This document shows, one piece after another, positions 1 through 9,945 of a DNA stretch of 64,000 bases (position 1 is its first letter; each line of letters begins with the position of its first letter). Origin of the DNA: Shewanella sp. (GTDB lineage Bacteria > Pseudomonadota > Gammaproteobacteria > Enterobacterales > Shewanellaceae); assembly GCF_013214165.1 (NCBI RefSeq), contig NZ_JABSSM010000019.1:62001-126000 (forward strand), in the 5' to 3' direction. The notes under the pieces are model-generated. The model had not been told where the DNA came from, made no database searches, and saw only the letters and a program-made list of their open reading frames with translations. The translations under genes were made by a program, and so were the position numbers.

Positions 1-1771
1 CGCCTTGATTCAGTGAAATAACCGCCTGAGGCAGAGAGATACTGGTGAAAGGATCGAGTCCATCCCGGCAGGCGCTCTGGGCTCTGGCTCGGTACAGGGT
101 GTCTGTGGGGGACACAAATGGCAGCTTGTCTATGATCACGCAGCTGAGCAGCCTGCCACGGACATCGACACCCTCCCAGAACGCACCAGTGCCTAGCAAT
201 ACGGCATTGCCAAGTTGTCTGAATTTTTTCATCAGACTCTGCTTGCTGCCTTGGCCCTGAACTAAAAGGGGATAATTAACACGGCTTTGAAGCCGAGTTG
301 CCACTGCGTTCATCATACGATGACTGGTAAACAAGATGAAGGTACGGCCCTTCGCCGCCTTGATTGCCTTCTGTGCGACATCGAGTAAATCCCTCACCGC
401 CGCCTCATGATCACTCACCTTAGAGAGGTGACGCGGCACACACAATAAGGCATTGGAGCGATAATCGAAGGGGCTGTCTAAAATTATTTGCTGACTCTTA
501 TCTATGCCAAGCCCCTTGGTAAACAGGCTCAGATCACGGTTAATCTGTAGCGTCGCCGAGGTAAATATCCAGCTCGTCTGAGCATCAAATAACGCCTCGC
601 ATTCCTTGGCGACATTGATTGGCGCAATACTCAGCGTCAGGTACCTGTGACCATAGTCAATACTGTAAGCGGCCTGATTATTTTCACACTGAAAAAACAC
701 GCCCATCTTACTCGAGAAGGTCGCTAATTTTTCGGTGCATTCATCGAGGGCTTCACTGCGGCCTATGTGCGCCAATAACAAGTCCTCCAACGCCTTCAAC
801 TCTTCAATGATTGCCCAGGAGGCCGATGCTATATTTTTGTTGCCCATCAACAGGCGCCAATCGGTTTCAAAAACATCATACATCTGTTGATGCCAGCTAT
901 TTAACCGGCTGATACAGAGCGCCGCTAACTGCTCAATCTGCGCTGAATCTCTGAGCTCGGTTCGATAGACAGTTAGGATCTGTCCTAATAGATTATCTAA
1001 ACTTCGCGTTGTAATTTGCTGACCAAAATAGATGACTGCAATATCGGGTAACAGATGTGCTTCATCGAAGATCACCACATCTGCATCGGGCAATAGCTCG
1101 GCAAAGCCTGTTTCTTTGAGGACCCTATCGGCGAAGAACAGATGATGGTTCACCACAATAATCTTAGCGTCCATGGCACGGACTCTAGCCTTGCGGGTAA
1201 AACAGGTCTCATAGTGAACACACTTCTTGCCGGTACATTTATCCCTTTGGCTGGCAATGAGCCACAAGGCATCTGAGTTTTCGGAAACTGAGGTCAAGCC
1301 CCCGAGATCGCCGTCGGCGGTCTGCCCCGCCCACTGATTGATTCGGAGCAGGTCATCTAAGACCTTAGGCTCATGAGATCCACACGCCTCCAGCTGCTTA
1401 TCTAATAACAGTTGGCACAAATAGTTACTGCGCCCCTTGAGGAGCGCAAGTTTCGGCGCAAGGGCTAACATGTCGAGCAAGGCTGGAAGATCTTTATAAA
1501 ACAGCTGTTCCTGCAGATTTTTACTGCCGGTACTGACGATGATCTGTTTACCGCTTAACAGAGCAGGAATTAAATACGCGTAGGTTTTACCCACCCCGGT
1601 TCCGGCTTCGACAACCAGATTGCTCTTGCCGCCGATGGCACAGCTGACCGCCGAGGCCATCTGCTTTTGAACGACTCGAGTGCTGTAACCTTTAATATGC
1701 CTGGCTAGCACGCCATCGGCATCGAAGGCTTGCTCACTGTCGATTGTCAGTCTGCTACTCAAGGCGCTCAC
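1..1771 (-). CDS. yoaA: YoaA/DinG-family ATP-dependent DNA helicase (3' end beyond window)
   Basis: XPD-like superfamily 2 helicase expected to unwind DNA in repair. Reading back from a GTG at 1771 gives an open frame of about 590 codons running off the window edge. Visible motifs are Walker A (EAGTGVGKT, near residue 45), a DEAH box (IFDEAHLLPD), and a cysteine cluster (NYLCQL, then DKCTGKKCVHYETC) that matches the four-cysteine Fe-S site of XPD/DinG/YoaA enzymes. C-terminal helicase motifs follow (TSATLQ, LFTSH, GAFWEGVD, IIDKLPF). A TTG three codons after the GTG is an alternative start. The gene is divergent from the his operon. The YoaA rather than DinG assignment rests on overall look only. 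Confidence 0.85.
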   Translation of the reverse strand, partial: MSALSSRLTIDSEQAFDADGVLARHIKGYSTRVVQKQMASAVSCAIGGKSNLVVEAGTGVGKTYAYLIPALLSGKQIIVSTGSKNLQEQLFYKDLPALLDMLALAPKLALLKGRSNYLCQLLLDKQLEACGSHEPKVLDDLLRINQWAGQTADGDLGGLTSVSENSDALWLIASQRDKCTGKKCVHYETCFTRKARVRAMDAKIIVVNHHLFFADRVLKETGFAELLPDADVVIFDEAHLLPDIAVIYFGQQITTRSLDNLLGQILTVYRTELRDSAQIEQLAALCISRLNSWHQQMYDVFETDWRLLMGNKNIASASWAIIEELKALEDLLLAHIGRSEALDECTEKLATFSSKMGVFFQCENNQAAYSIDYGHRYLTLSIAPINVAKECEALFDAQTSWIFTSATLQINRDLSLFTKGLGIDKSQQIILDSPFDYRSNALLCVPRHLSKVSDHEAAVRDLLDVAQKAIKAAKGRTFILFTSHRMMNAVATRLQSRVNYPLLVQGQGSKQSLMKKFRQLGNAVLLGTGAFWEGVDVRGRLLSCVIIDKLPFVSPTDTLYRARAQSACRDGLDPFTSISLPQAVISLNQG

Positions 1772-1960
1772 TCATAGGGCTATAAAATTAGAAATCATCA
1801 TTGAATCAGGCATTATCCTTGTTTATGGCAAGGCATCAAGGCTCAGGACATAAATTTAAGCGTGGATGAACAAACAAAGGTCACTCTGGTGATGGTCTTA
1901 GCAAGCTTACTTAATCATATAACTTATGCTTGAAGAGTATTCATCCGCCACAATTAGTGG

Positions 1961-1989
1961 TTGCAATCATTTACGAAAATGTTTAATTT
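1961..1989 (+). promoter_or_regulatory. Predicted sigma-70 promoter of the his operon
   Basis: TTGCAA at 1961-1966 and TAATTT at 1984-1989 are separated by 17 bp. They lie about 80 bp before the leader peptide, which is the expected place for a his promoter. The rest of 1772-2067 shows no gene. The match to consensus is moderate and no transcript data are available. Confidence 0.45.
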
Positions 1990-2067
1990 AAACACCAACG
2001 CAGGCAAGTAAGCTTGTGTACACATTTTTGAGTCACCAGACTCAGCAATCAAGCAAGAGACAAGATT

Positions 2068-2115
2068 ATGATACAGCTTCTGAACACTATCCATCTTCAC
2101 CATCATATGCGGTAG
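2068..2115 (+). CDS. hisL: his operon leader peptide
   Basis: A 15-codon frame encoding MIQLLNTIHLHHHMR, too short for routine gene calling. Four of five consecutive residues 9-13 are histidine (His9, His11, His12, His13), the hallmark of a ribosome-mediated attenuation leader. A ribosome starved of charged tRNA-His would stall there. The stop codon lies directly before the first hairpin segment (CCTTCGG at 2116), and hisG begins 192 bp downstream. A purine-rich AAGAGAC precedes the ATG. Position, composition and the downstream RNA elements agree, although the peptide has fewer His codons than the seven in E. coli. Confidence 0.85.
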   Translation: MIQLLNTIHLHHHMR

Positions 2116-2211
2116 CCTTCGGAAGCTCACTGCCGAAGGACTATTTCCTTCTGGCGGTTGATTCAAGAATATCAATAACCCCTGGAAGGAATTCCGGGGG
2201 TTTTTCGTTTT
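2116..2211 (+). promoter_or_regulatory. his attenuator (pause, antiterminator and terminator hairpins)
   Basis: Mutually exclusive pairings are visible. CCTTCGG (2116-2122) pairs perfectly with CCGAAGG (2133-2139). The second arm can instead pair with TCCTTCTGGC (2146-2155) with one bulged T. That third arm can also pair imperfectly with AACCCCTGGAAGGA (2177-2190). The final stem, ACCCCTGGAA (2178-2187) with TTCCGGGGGT (2192-2201) and a GGAA loop, is followed by TTTTCGTTTT and is a Rho-independent terminator. With the leader peptide this is a classic histidine attenuator. Confidence 0.85.
2178..2211 (+). terminator. his attenuator terminator hairpin
   Basis: A 10-bp stem with one G-T pair and a 4-nt loop, then a T-rich tract, ending 97 bp before the hisG start. 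It would abort transcription when histidyl-tRNA is plentiful. Confidence 0.85.
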
Positions 2212-2307
2212 AGAGCTTTTGTTATTAATCAGCTGATTTATAAAAATAAATATCAGTTAGAAACAAAATTAAACCAGATATTAGAATCAAGTTAAAGGAA
2301 GTCCATC

Positions 2308-3207
2308 ATGTCAGAGTCAAACAGATTACGTATCGCCATTCAAAAATCGGGTCGCCTGTCGAAAGAGTCGATGAAACTCCTTAGAAGCTGTGGGGTTAAA
2401 TTTAACATCAACGAGCAACGCCTCATCGCCCACTCAGACAACTTGCCCATCGACCTGCTTAGGGTCCGTGATGATGATATCCCGGGCCTAGTCATGGACG
2501 GCGTGGTTGACTTAGGCATCATAGGTGAGAACGTGCTCGAAGAGGAGCAGATCGAACGTGAAAGACTCGATAAGCCTTCGCGTTGTATCAAGCTTAGGGA
2601 GCTGGATTTTGGCACCTGTCGCCTCTCTCTCGCCGTACCCAATGAGTTTTGCTATGAAAATGCCCAGTCTCTGGAAGGATTGCGTATCGCCACATCTTAC
2701 CCTAACCTGCTGCGCCGCTATATGCAGAAGAAAGGCATCACCTATAGCGATTGTATGCTCAAGGGCTCGGTAGAAGTCGCGCCACGCGCTGGTCTGGCCG
2801 ATGGCATCTGTGATCTGGTTTCAACCGGAGCCACACTAGAGGCAAATGGTCTTTATGAAACCGAAGTCATCTACCGCTCCAGTGCCTGCATCATTCAGTC
2901 TATGGAGACTCAAACGGCGGATAAACAGGCCTTGATTGACAAGATTTTATCCCGCATCAACGGTGTTGTTCGTGCTAAAGAGAGCAAGTACATCTTGCTA
3001 CACGCGCCGACCGAGACGCTGGAACAAATCGTTGCCCTACTCCCTGGCGCCGAAAACCCAACGGTACTGCCCCTCAATGATGACAGCAATCGCGTCGCCG
3101 TCCACGCCGTCAGCACAGAAGACCTGTTCTGGGACACCATGGAAGAGCTGACCGAGCTTGGCGCAACGTCCATCTTGGTTATGCCCATCGAAAAGATGAT
3201 GGGGTAA
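2308..3207 (+). CDS. hisG: ATP phosphoribosyltransferase, long form
   Basis: Catalyses the first step of histidine synthesis, joining PRPP and ATP. At 299 residues it is the long hexameric form, which carries its own C-terminal ACT-like regulatory domain (about residues 220-299) and needs no HisZ. The N-terminus [13 protein letters not shown] and the PRPP-binding segment [14 protein letters not shown] are typical. The ATG follows an AAAGGA ribosome-binding site and is the first gene after the attenuator. hisD starts 8 bp after its stop. The long form is normally feedback-inhibited by histidine (family knowledge). Confidence 0.97.
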   Translation: MSESNRLRIAIQKSGRLSKESMKLLRSCGVKFNINEQRLIAHSDNLPIDLLRVRDDDIPGLVMDGVVDLGIIGENVLEEEQIERERLDKPSRCIKLRELDFGTCRLSLAVPNEFCYENAQSLEGLRIATSYPNLLRRYMQKKGITYSDCMLKGSVEVAPRAGLADGICDLVSTGATLEANGLYETEVIYRSSACIIQSMETQTADKQALIDKILSRINGVVRAKESKYILLHAPTETLEQIVALLPGAENPTVLPLNDDSNRVAVHAVSTEDLFWDTMEELTELGATSILVMPIEKMMG

Positions 3208-3215
3208 CAAAAAAT

Positions 3216-4520
3216 ATGCAGATCCTCAATTGGCCAAGTTTAAGCGAAGCCGAGCGTAACAGCGCCCTGACCCGCTCCCCTCTCGTCGGAGACGGCAACC
3301 TGGAGCAAACCGTCGCGGAGATCGTCGACACGGTCAGAACCTCGAAAGATGCGGCGCTGTTCTCTTACAGTCAGCAGTTTGATGGTGTGAGCTTAACAGA
3401 GCTTAGCGTATCGACAGACAAGATCGACGCGGCCTGCGCTCGTGTCAGTGGGGATATCAAGCAGGCCATCGCGCAAGCCATGGCCAATATCGAATCCTTT
3501 CACCTGGCACAGAAATTTGAGCCTATCAGCATAGAGACTCAAGACGGCATACGTTGTGAGCTAAGATCTGAAGCCATCGAGAAGGTGGGTCTGTATATTC
3601 CTGGCGGCACAGCGCCGCTGATATCCACCGTCATGATGCTGGCGCTGCCCGCAAGAATAGCGGGCTGTGAACGGCGGGTCCTGATCAGCCCTCCGCCGAT
3701 TGACGATGCCATAATTTATGCGGCAAAAATGTGTGGTATCACTGAGATTTATCAGGTCGGCGGCGCCCAGGCCATAGCGGCCTTGGCCTTTGGCACCGAG
3801 TCTGTGCCTGCGGTAGATAAGATATTCGGCCCGGGTAATCGCTTCGTCACCGAGGCCAAGCGGCTGGTATCTCAAGACAGTCGCTGTGTGGTGAGTATCG
3901 ATATGCCGGCAGGCCCTTCCGAGGTGCTGGTGATTGCCGACCAAGAGGCCAACCCAGAATTTATCGCCGCCGATCTCCTGTCTCAGGCGGAACACGGACC
4001 CGATTCTCAGGTGATCTTGGTGACCGACAGTGCCACTCTGGCCGATAGGGTCAATGCCGCTATCAATCGTCAACTGCAAGCCCTACCACGAATAGCAATA
4101 GCCCAGCTTGCGCTTGAGTCCAGTCGCACCCTGTTAGTTGCAGACATGCAGCAGGCAGCACAGGTCTCTAACCGCTATGGGCCCGAGCACCTGATCATTC
4201 AGACTGAGGCGCCCCGTGAACTGCTAAAATCTATTCGCGCCGCCGGCTCAGTATTCCTCGGAGCTTACACACCAGAATCGGTTGGGGATTATGCCAGCGG
4301 CACCAATCATGTGCTGCCAACATACGGTTATAGCCGGGCAGTATCTAGCCTGTCTCTGGCTGATTTCTCCCGCCGCTTCACCGTGCAGGAACTCAGCGCC
4401 GAAGGCTTATTGGGACTCGGCGAAACTGTGATGACTTTGGCAGCGGCAGAGCAACTCGATGCTCACAAGCATGCGGTAAAAATCAGGTTAGACAGTTTAA
4501 CCGCGAGGGAGGCATCATGA
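3216..4520 (+). CDS. hisD: Histidinol dehydrogenase
   Basis: Oxidises L-histidinol to L-histidine in two NAD-dependent steps with a catalytic zinc. The 434-residue length is normal. Family signatures are present: VGLYIPGG, GGAQAIAALA, FGPGNRFV, IDMPAGPSEVLV, the zinc/catalytic region SQAEHGPDSQV, and RYGPEHLII with the Glu-His pair used in catalysis. Its last codons overlap the hisC start by 4 bp (ATGA), so the two are probably translationally coupled. Confidence 0.97.
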   Translation: MQILNWPSLSEAERNSALTRSPLVGDGNLEQTVAEIVDTVRTSKDAALFSYSQQFDGVSLTELSVSTDKIDAACARVSGDIKQAIAQAMANIESFHLAQKFEPISIETQDGIRCELRSEAIEKVGLYIPGGTAPLISTVMMLALPARIAGCERRVLISPPPIDDAIIYAAKMCGITEIYQVGGAQAIAALAFGTESVPAVDKIFGPGNRFVTEAKRLVSQDSRCVVSIDMPAGPSEVLVIADQEANPEFIAADLLSQAEHGPDSQVILVTDSATLADRVNAAINRQLQALPRIAIAQLALESSRTLLVADMQQAAQVSNRYGPEHLIIQTEAPRELLKSIRAAGSVFLGAYTPESVGDYASGTNHVLPTYGYSRAVSSLSLADFSRRFTVQELSAEGLLGLGETVMTLAAAEQLDAHKHAVKIRLDSLTAREAS

Positions 4521-5611
4521 GTGAGAGTGCTAATGAAACTAAGCGTCTAATGACTGACACCCTGGCTCAGCGCCTAGCACGTCCTGAGCTATTAAGCCTA
4601 GAGCCCTATCTGTCGGCGAGACGGATCGGCGGCCAAGGGGATATCTGGATAAATGCTAACGAGTCCCCCTTCAATAATGCCGAGATCCAGGGCGCCCTAA
4701 TAGCCAACATCAACCGTTACCCTGAGTGCCAGCCACCCGAGCTCATCGAGGCCTATAGTGACTACAGCGGCGTGGCAAAAGAGTGCATCATCACAGGCCG
4801 CGGCGCCGATGAGGCCATAGAGCTGCTCATTCGTACTTTCTGTACGCCCGGCAAAGATACTATTGCCTGTTTCGGCCCGACCTATGGCATGTACGCCATC
4901 AGCGCTCAGACGTTCAACGTTGGGGTGTACGCGTTAGATCTCACTGCAGATCATCGACTGCCACACGATATCGCCTCTCGCGTAGGCAACGCCAAACTGG
5001 TGTTTATCTGTAACCCTAACAATCCGACCGGCACGGTTATCGACAAGGCATCGATTGAGCGAGTGATCACTCAGTTGCCCGATGCATTAGTGGTTGTCGA
5101 TGAAGCCTATATCGAGTTTTGCCCAGATTATAGCGTGGCAGATCTTATCGACAAATATGATAACTTAGTCGTGCTCAGAACCCTGTCGAAAGCCTTCGCA
5201 TTGGCTGGGGCGCGCTGTGGCTTCCTGTTGGCTAACCCGAATATCTGCCAGATGGTGATGCGCGTGATAGCGCCCTACCCGGTGCCATTACCCGTCGCCA
5301 TATTGGCAACTCGCGCACTGAGTGAGCAGGGTATAAACACCATGCTTGAGCAAGTCACTCGCCTTAAGGCCTGCGGTGCTCGACTCAGTGAAGCCTTACA
5401 AGACTATGGTGCTAAGGTCCTGCCGGCAAATGGCAACTTCGTGCTAGCCCAATTTGATGATATCTCGGCGATTCAAGCGCTACTGCTTAGCAATGGCGTG
5501 GTCGCCAGAGCCTATAACGACCCACGCTTAGCGACGTGTATCCGCTTTAGCTTTAGCAACGCGGATGAGACCGATTATTTGATCAAGCTGTTAGCGCCCG
5601 TGGCAGAGTGA
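4517..5611 (+). CDS. hisC: Histidinol-phosphate aminotransferase
   Basis: PLP-dependent class I/II aminotransferase that converts imidazole-acetol phosphate to histidinol phosphate. The PLP lysine is K225 in LSKAFALAGARCG. ICNPNNPTGT and VVDEAYIEF are the expected cofactor-contact motifs. There are 364 residues; the first 14 before LAQRLARPELL look like an extension, and an in-frame ATG at residue 12 could be used instead. A 97-bp gap separates it from hisB, the first real break in the operon. Confidence 0.96.
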   Translation: MSESANETKRLMTDTLAQRLARPELLSLEPYLSARRIGGQGDIWINANESPFNNAEIQGALIANINRYPECQPPELIEAYSDYSGVAKECIITGRGADEAIELLIRTFCTPGKDTIACFGPTYGMYAISAQTFNVGVYALDLTADHRLPHDIASRVGNAKLVFICNPNNPTGTVIDKASIERVITQLPDALVVVDEAYIEFCPDYSVADLIDKYDNLVVLRTLSKAFALAGARCGFLLANPNICQMVMRVIAPYPVPLPVAILATRALSEQGINTMLEQVTRLKACGARLSEALQDYGAKVLPANGNFVLAQFDDISAIQALLLSNGVVARAYNDPRLATCIRFSFSNADETDYLIKLLAPVAE

Positions 5612-5708
5612 CCTGAGCCCCTAGTGAATCTAGGTATCTTGATAAGCTCAATAAAAATAACGATTAAAACATTAGATAGACCAGATGTTAATTTAAGGTG
5701 GAAAGAGC

Positions 5709-6776
5709 ATGCAACAGAAAATATTATTTATCGACCGTGACGGCACCATCATCGAAGAGCCAGTGACAGACAAGCAGGTCGATAGCCTGGCTAAGCTGGT
5801 ATTTGAACCCAAGGTCATCCCTGCTCTTCTTAAACTCCAAGGTGCGGGTTACCGTTTAGTCATGGTGAGTAATCAAGATGGCCTGGGCACTGCCTCTTTT
5901 CCTCAAGATGACTTCGATGCTCCCCAAGATATGATGATGCAGATTTTACAGAGTCAGGGCGTCAAGTTCGATGAAGTGCTTATCTGCCCACATTTTGATG
6001 ATGATAACTGCAGCTGCCGTAAGCCTAAGCTTGGCCTAGTCAAAGACTATCTCACCTTAGGTAAGGTCGACTTCACCCAATCTGCGGTCATCGGCGATCG
6101 GCACACAGATATGGGTCTGGCCGAGGCCATGGGGATTAAGGGCGTCTTGTACGACCGTGAAAACCTCAACTGGGATGATATCGCAGCGCAACTCTTAAAC
6201 CGTGAGCGAATCGCGACTGTGGTGCGCACCACCAAGGAGACCGATATTCACGTGACTATCGACCTCGACTCACAGACTAAAGGCAAGATAGACACAGGCA
6301 TAGGCTTTCTCGATCACATGCTGGAGCAGATCTCCACCCACGGTAACTTCAAGATGGACGTCAAGGTCGATGGCGATCTCGAGATTGACGATCACCACAG
6401 CGTCGAAGACACGGCGCTGGCAATCGGCGATGCCTTGAGGCAAGCCCTGGGGGATAAGCGTGGCATCGCCCGTTTCGGCTTCAGTATCCCCATGGACGAA
6501 GCCAGCGCCGAATGCCTGCTGGATCTGTCCGGACGCCCCTTCATTAAATTCAGCGGTGAATTTGAGCGCGAGATGGTTGGCGCGATGGCCACCGAAATGG
6601 TGCCACACTTCTTCCGTTCATTTGCAGACGGATTACGTTGCACCTTGCACCTCAAGACTCAGGGTAATAACGATCACCACAAGGTAGAAAGCCTGTTTAA
6701 GGTCCTGGGCCGCACCCTTCGCCAAGCCGTTAAAGTCGAGGGCGATCTCTTGCCCTCCAGTAAAGGTGTGCTATGA
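5709..6776 (+). CDS. hisB: Bifunctional histidinol-phosphatase / imidazoleglycerol-phosphate dehydratase
   Basis: A fusion of two pathway enzymes, as in enterics. The N-terminal HAD phosphatase (about residues 1-165) shows [16 protein letters not shown] and [10 protein letters not shown], plus a Cys/His zinc loop ([15 protein letters not shown]). The C-terminal dehydratase (about 168-355) has the manganese-binding patterns [19 protein letters not shown] and [11 protein letters not shown] ribosome-binding site (AAGGTGG) lies just upstream in the 97-bp gap after hisC. The stop overlaps hisH by 4 bp (ATGA). Confidence 0.97.
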   Translation: MQQKILFIDRDGTIIEEPVTDKQVDSLAKLVFEPKVIPALLKLQGAGYRLVMVSNQDGLGTASFPQDDFDAPQDMMMQILQSQGVKFDEVLICPHFDDDNCSCRKPKLGLVKDYLTLGKVDFTQSAVIGDRHTDMGLAEAMGIKGVLYDRENLNWDDIAAQLLNRERIATVVRTTKETDIHVTIDLDSQTKGKIDTGIGFLDHMLEQISTHGNFKMDVKVDGDLEIDDHHSVEDTALAIGDALRQALGDKRGIARFGFSIPMDEASAECLLDLSGRPFIKFSGEFEREMVGAMATEMVPHFFRSFADGLRCTLHLKTQGNNDHHKVESLFKVLGRTLRQAVKVEGDLLPSSKGVL

Positions 6777-7492
6777 GCCAACAGACGCATTCGACCGTTA
6801 TCATCGACACGGGCTGCGCGAACTTAAGCTCGGTTCGCTATGCCTTCGAGCGCCTCAGCAAGGATGTGGTGGTGAGTGATGATCATCGAGTCATCAAGGC
6901 TGCAACCCGCGTGGTACTCCCCGGTGTTGGCACCGCGGGGGCCGCCATGGCATCCTTGAACAATAAGCAACTGGTCGCGCTAATCCAGAGCCTAGATCAA
7001 CCTGTGCTCGGGATCTGCTTAGGCATGCAGATAATGACTGATACATCCAAAGAGCAAGGCGGGCGCGACTCTGGTAACAAGACAGTTGCTGAAAAGTCAG
7101 CTTGTGAGTGTTTAGGGCTGATCCCGACTGCCATCACAGATCTAAATAGCCAGGGCTTACCCCTGCCCCATATGGGCTGGAACCAGATAAGTCCTTCATC
7201 GCATCCTTTATTTAAGGATATACCCGAGGCAAGTTACCTCTATTTCGTTCATAGCTATAAGGCGCCACTGAGCGAATTTACTATCGCGACCTGTGAATAT
7301 GGCGAGCGCTTCAGCGCCGCCATCGCCAAAGATAACCTTATGGGGGTGCAGTTCCACCCAGAGAAGAGCGGCGAAGTGGGCGCGCGGATCTTGAGTAATT
7401 TTTTAGCCATGACGACCCAATCACTTAACCAATCACTTATGCAGACACTTAAGCCAACAAGTCTGCAACTCAATAGGGAGAGCAGAACATGA
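6773..7492 (+). CDS. hisH: Imidazole glycerol phosphate synthase, glutaminase subunit
   Basis: Class I glutamine amidotransferase that feeds ammonia to HisF. The triad is visible: Cys82 in GICLGMQ, and His195 and Glu197 in QFHPEKSG. At 239 residues it is about 40 longer than E. coli HisH. The extra length is in a loop after the nucleophile (residues about 92-110, Lys/Glu-rich) and in a polar C-terminal tail after NFLAMT. It overlaps hisB and hisA by ATGA junctions. Confidence 0.96.
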   Translation: MSQQTHSTVIIDTGCANLSSVRYAFERLSKDVVVSDDHRVIKAATRVVLPGVGTAGAAMASLNNKQLVALIQSLDQPVLGICLGMQIMTDTSKEQGGRDSGNKTVAEKSACECLGLIPTAITDLNSQGLPLPHMGWNQISPSSHPLFKDIPEASYLYFVHSYKAPLSEFTIATCEYGERFSAAIAKDNLMGVQFHPEKSGEVGARILSNFLAMTTQSLNQSLMQTLKPTSLQLNRESRT

Positions 7493-8292
7493 TCATTCCG
7501 GCAATCGATCTTATCGATGGTGACGTGGTGCGCCTCTATCAGGGCGATTATAACCAGAAGACCACCTTCGACCTGTCGCCGCTTTCTCAGCTCAAGTCTT
7601 ATCAAGAGCAAGGGGCAAAATGGTTGCACATCGTCGATCTCACCGGCGCGAAAGATCCAGATGCACGTCAGACTCGACTCATCTCTGAACTGGTCGCAGC
7701 GCTCGATGCCAACATTCAAGTGGGCGGCGGCATTCGCTCCGAGGCGCAAGTGGCGGAGCTGTTAGCAATAGGCGTGAAGCGTGTGGTTATCGGCTCTCTC
7801 GCCGTCAAAGACACCGAACGGGTTCAGAGCTGGTTTAAGAAATACGGCCCTGACGCCATCTGCCTAGCATTGGACGTCAACATCAATGCCAGCGGCGAGA
7901 AAATTGTCGCAGTATCCGGCTGGCAGAGCGGTGGTGGCAAATCACTGGAGTCGTTAGTCGACGCATTTATGCCCTACGGGCTCAAGCATGCCCTAGTGAC
8001 AGATATTAGCCGCGACGGTACCTTGAAAGGCGCCAATAACGCGTTATATAAAGAGATTACGGCGCGTTATCCAGACATCAACTGGCAAGCTTCAGGCGGT
8101 ATCGCCACCCTAGATGATGTAGCAGCCGTGCGAGATAGCGGCGCCGATGGCATCATCATAGGCAAGGCCCTCTTGATCGAGAACTTTAGCGTTGAGCAAG
8201 CCATTGGATGTTGGCCTAATACCTTAGGAAGTCGCAGTTTGCAAACAAACAGCTCAGGAGCTAACACGCCAGGAGAGCAAGATGCTAGCTAA
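7489..8292 (+). CDS. hisA: ProFAR isomerase (phosphoribosylformimino-AICAR-P isomerase)
   Basis: TIM-barrel isomerase of the fourth pathway step. The first strand ([10 protein letters not shown]) carries the catalytic Asp, and TDISRDGTL holds the second catalytic Asp. The phosphate-binding GG motifs ([25 protein letters not shown]) are present. Length is 267, about 20 residues more than usual because of a polar C-terminal tail that overlaps hisF by 11 bp. That overlap contains the hisF ribosome-binding site (AGGAGAG), which may explain why the tail is kept. Confidence 0.96.
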   Translation: MIIPAIDLIDGDVVRLYQGDYNQKTTFDLSPLSQLKSYQEQGAKWLHIVDLTGAKDPDARQTRLISELVAALDANIQVGGGIRSEAQVAELLAIGVKRVVIGSLAVKDTERVQSWFKKYGPDAICLALDVNINASGEKIVAVSGWQSGGGKSLESLVDAFMPYGLKHALVTDISRDGTLKGANNALYKEITARYPDINWQASGGIATLDDVAAVRDSGADGIIIGKALLIENFSVEQAIGCWPNTLGSRSLQTNSSGANTPGEQDAS

Positions 8293-9055
8293 ACGAATCG
8301 TCCCCTGCCTGGATGTAAAAGATGGCAAGGTCGTCAAGGGCGTTCAATTTAGGAATCATGAGATTGTCGGTGATATCGTGCCATTGGCCGCGCGATATGC
8401 CAAGGAAGGCGCCGATGAACTGGTCTTTTATGATATCACTGCCAGTGCCCACGACAGGGTTATCGACAAGTCTTGGATCAGCCGCGTCGCCGAGCAGATA
8501 GATATCCCCTTCTGCGTCGCAGGCGGAATAAAGAGCATAGAACAGGCTCGGGAGAAACTGGCCTTTGGCGCCGATAAGATCTCAATCAACTCTCCCGCCT
8601 TGACCGATCCCAGCCTGATTGAACGTTTGCAAGATGAGTTTGGCAGGCAATGTATCGTCATCGGCATAGATTCTTATTATGATGCCGCTAGCAACAGCTA
8701 TAAAGTGAAACAGTTTACCGGAGATGCAGCCGCCACCAGAGACACCCAGTGGTTGACCCAAGATTGGGTACAAGAAGTACAAAAGCGAGGCTGTGGCGAG
8801 ATAGTCCTCAATGTGATGAACCAAGATGGCGTACGCCAAGGGTATGATCTAAAGCAGCTATCTATGGTACGAGCGCTCTGTGACGTACCGCTTATCGCTT
8901 CAGGCGGCGCCGGTACCATGGCACATTTTAAGGATGTATTTGAGATAGCTAAGGTCGACGCGGCGCTGGCAGCCAGCGTATTTCATAAAGGTATCATAGA
9001 TATTCAAGCACTCAAGCACTATCTAAGCGCCCAACACATAGCCATCAGATGTTAA
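8282..9055 (+). CDS. hisF: Imidazole glycerol phosphate synthase, cyclase subunit
   Basis: TIM-barrel cyclase that uses HisH-derived ammonia to form imidazole glycerol phosphate and AICAR. It is 257 residues, the normal length. Motifs are [16 protein letters not shown] (catalytic Asp), [28 protein letters not shown] (second catalytic Asp) and IASGGAG. The start overlaps the end of hisA. The 92-bp gap to hisI, the second widest in the operon, shows no hairpin. Confidence 0.97.
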   Translation: MLAKRIVPCLDVKDGKVVKGVQFRNHEIVGDIVPLAARYAKEGADELVFYDITASAHDRVIDKSWISRVAEQIDIPFCVAGGIKSIEQAREKLAFGADKISINSPALTDPSLIERLQDEFGRQCIVIGIDSYYDAASNSYKVKQFTGDAAATRDTQWLTQDWVQEVQKRGCGEIVLNVMNQDGVRQGYDLKQLSMVRALCDVPLIASGGAGTMAHFKDVFEIAKVDAALAASVFHKGIIDIQALKHYLSAQHIAIRC

Positions 9056-9147
9056 CTGGTTTTAAATCGGCTCACTCATCCTGTCTTAGCTTATGATTGT
9101 CATCATAGGACAGGGTTAGCCATAGAATAGTCGCGAGTAGGAAAAAT

Positions 9148-9783
9148 ATGACACAAATAAATACGAATGAAGCATTGGTAAATCAACTGGATTGGGACAA
9201 ACAAGCGGGCTTGATCCCGGCAATCGTGCAGAACCACCTCTCTGGCAAGGTCTTGATGTTAGGGTATATGGATCGAGCAGCACTGGAGAAGACCCTGGCC
9301 AGCAAACGAGTGACATTTTATAGTCGCTCCAAGCAACGTCTCTGGACTAAAGGAGAAGAGTCCGGCAACACCCTAGAATTAGTCGCCATCGACAAAGATT
9401 GCGATAACGACAGCTTGCTGGTACAGGTCATTCCTAACGGACCCACCTGTCATCTGGCGCGCGAGAGCTGCTGGCCCGATGGCAATGCCCACCCTTTTAT
9501 CGATAATCTGACCCAGCTTATCGCCTCACGTAAGGGGGACGATCCCAAGTCCAGTTACACCGCGTACCTGTTCGAACGTGGCACCAAGCGTATCGCCCAG
9601 AAGGTCGGCGAGGAGGGTCTAGAAACCGCCCTTGCCGCGGCCACGAACGACAAGCCAGAATTGATCGACGAGGCGTCAGATCTCATCTATCACCTGCTGG
9701 TCTTGCTCGAAGATCAAGACTTGAGCATGAATGACATCACCCACAACTTGATGCAGCGACACACAAGCGCGACAAAATCTTAA
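9148..9783 (+). CDS. hisI: Bifunctional phosphoribosyl-AMP cyclohydrolase / phosphoribosyl-ATP pyrophosphatase
   Basis: HisIE fusion for steps two and three. The N-terminal cyclohydrolase domain (about residues 15-115) shows [26 protein letters not shown] and the zinc/Mg residues of DCDNDSLL and CHLARESCW. The C-terminal MazG-like pyrophosphatase (about 120-211) shows [13 protein letters not shown] and [17 protein letters not shown]. It is 211 residues and the last gene of the operon. Confidence 0.97.
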   Translation: MTQINTNEALVNQLDWDKQAGLIPAIVQNHLSGKVLMLGYMDRAALEKTLASKRVTFYSRSKQRLWTKGEESGNTLELVAIDKDCDNDSLLVQVIPNGPTCHLARESCWPDGNAHPFIDNLTQLIASRKGDDPKSSYTAYLFERGTKRIAQKVGEEGLETALAAATNDKPELIDEASDLIYHLLVLLEDQDLSMNDITHNLMQRHTSATKS

Positions 9784-9791
9784 ATAAGTCA

Positions 9792-9817
9792 TAGAAGAGC
9801 GCATTGGCGCTCTTCTA
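9792..9817 (+). terminator. Hairpin after the his operon
   Basis: A perfect 11-bp inverted repeat (TAGAAGAGCGC / GCGCTCTTCTA, ATTG loop) starts 8 bp after the hisI stop. There is no T-run after it on the plus strand, so it may be a weak or Rho-assisted terminator or a 3'-end stabiliser. Confidence 0.6.
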
Positions 9818-9945
9818 CCCGCTGAAATGACACATTAGCAGTAAAAAGTGTCATTTACACAATTGTCATTTCCATCATTATACTGTCTATTTTCCGTTTA
9901 GGGGAATAGACTAACAACACAGGTAATGGATTAACTGGATTCGTG

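Noticed and set aside
3561-4079. 172-codon minus-strand frame inside hisD
   Set aside because: Shadow of hisD; the plus-strand protein is fully conserved over this span.
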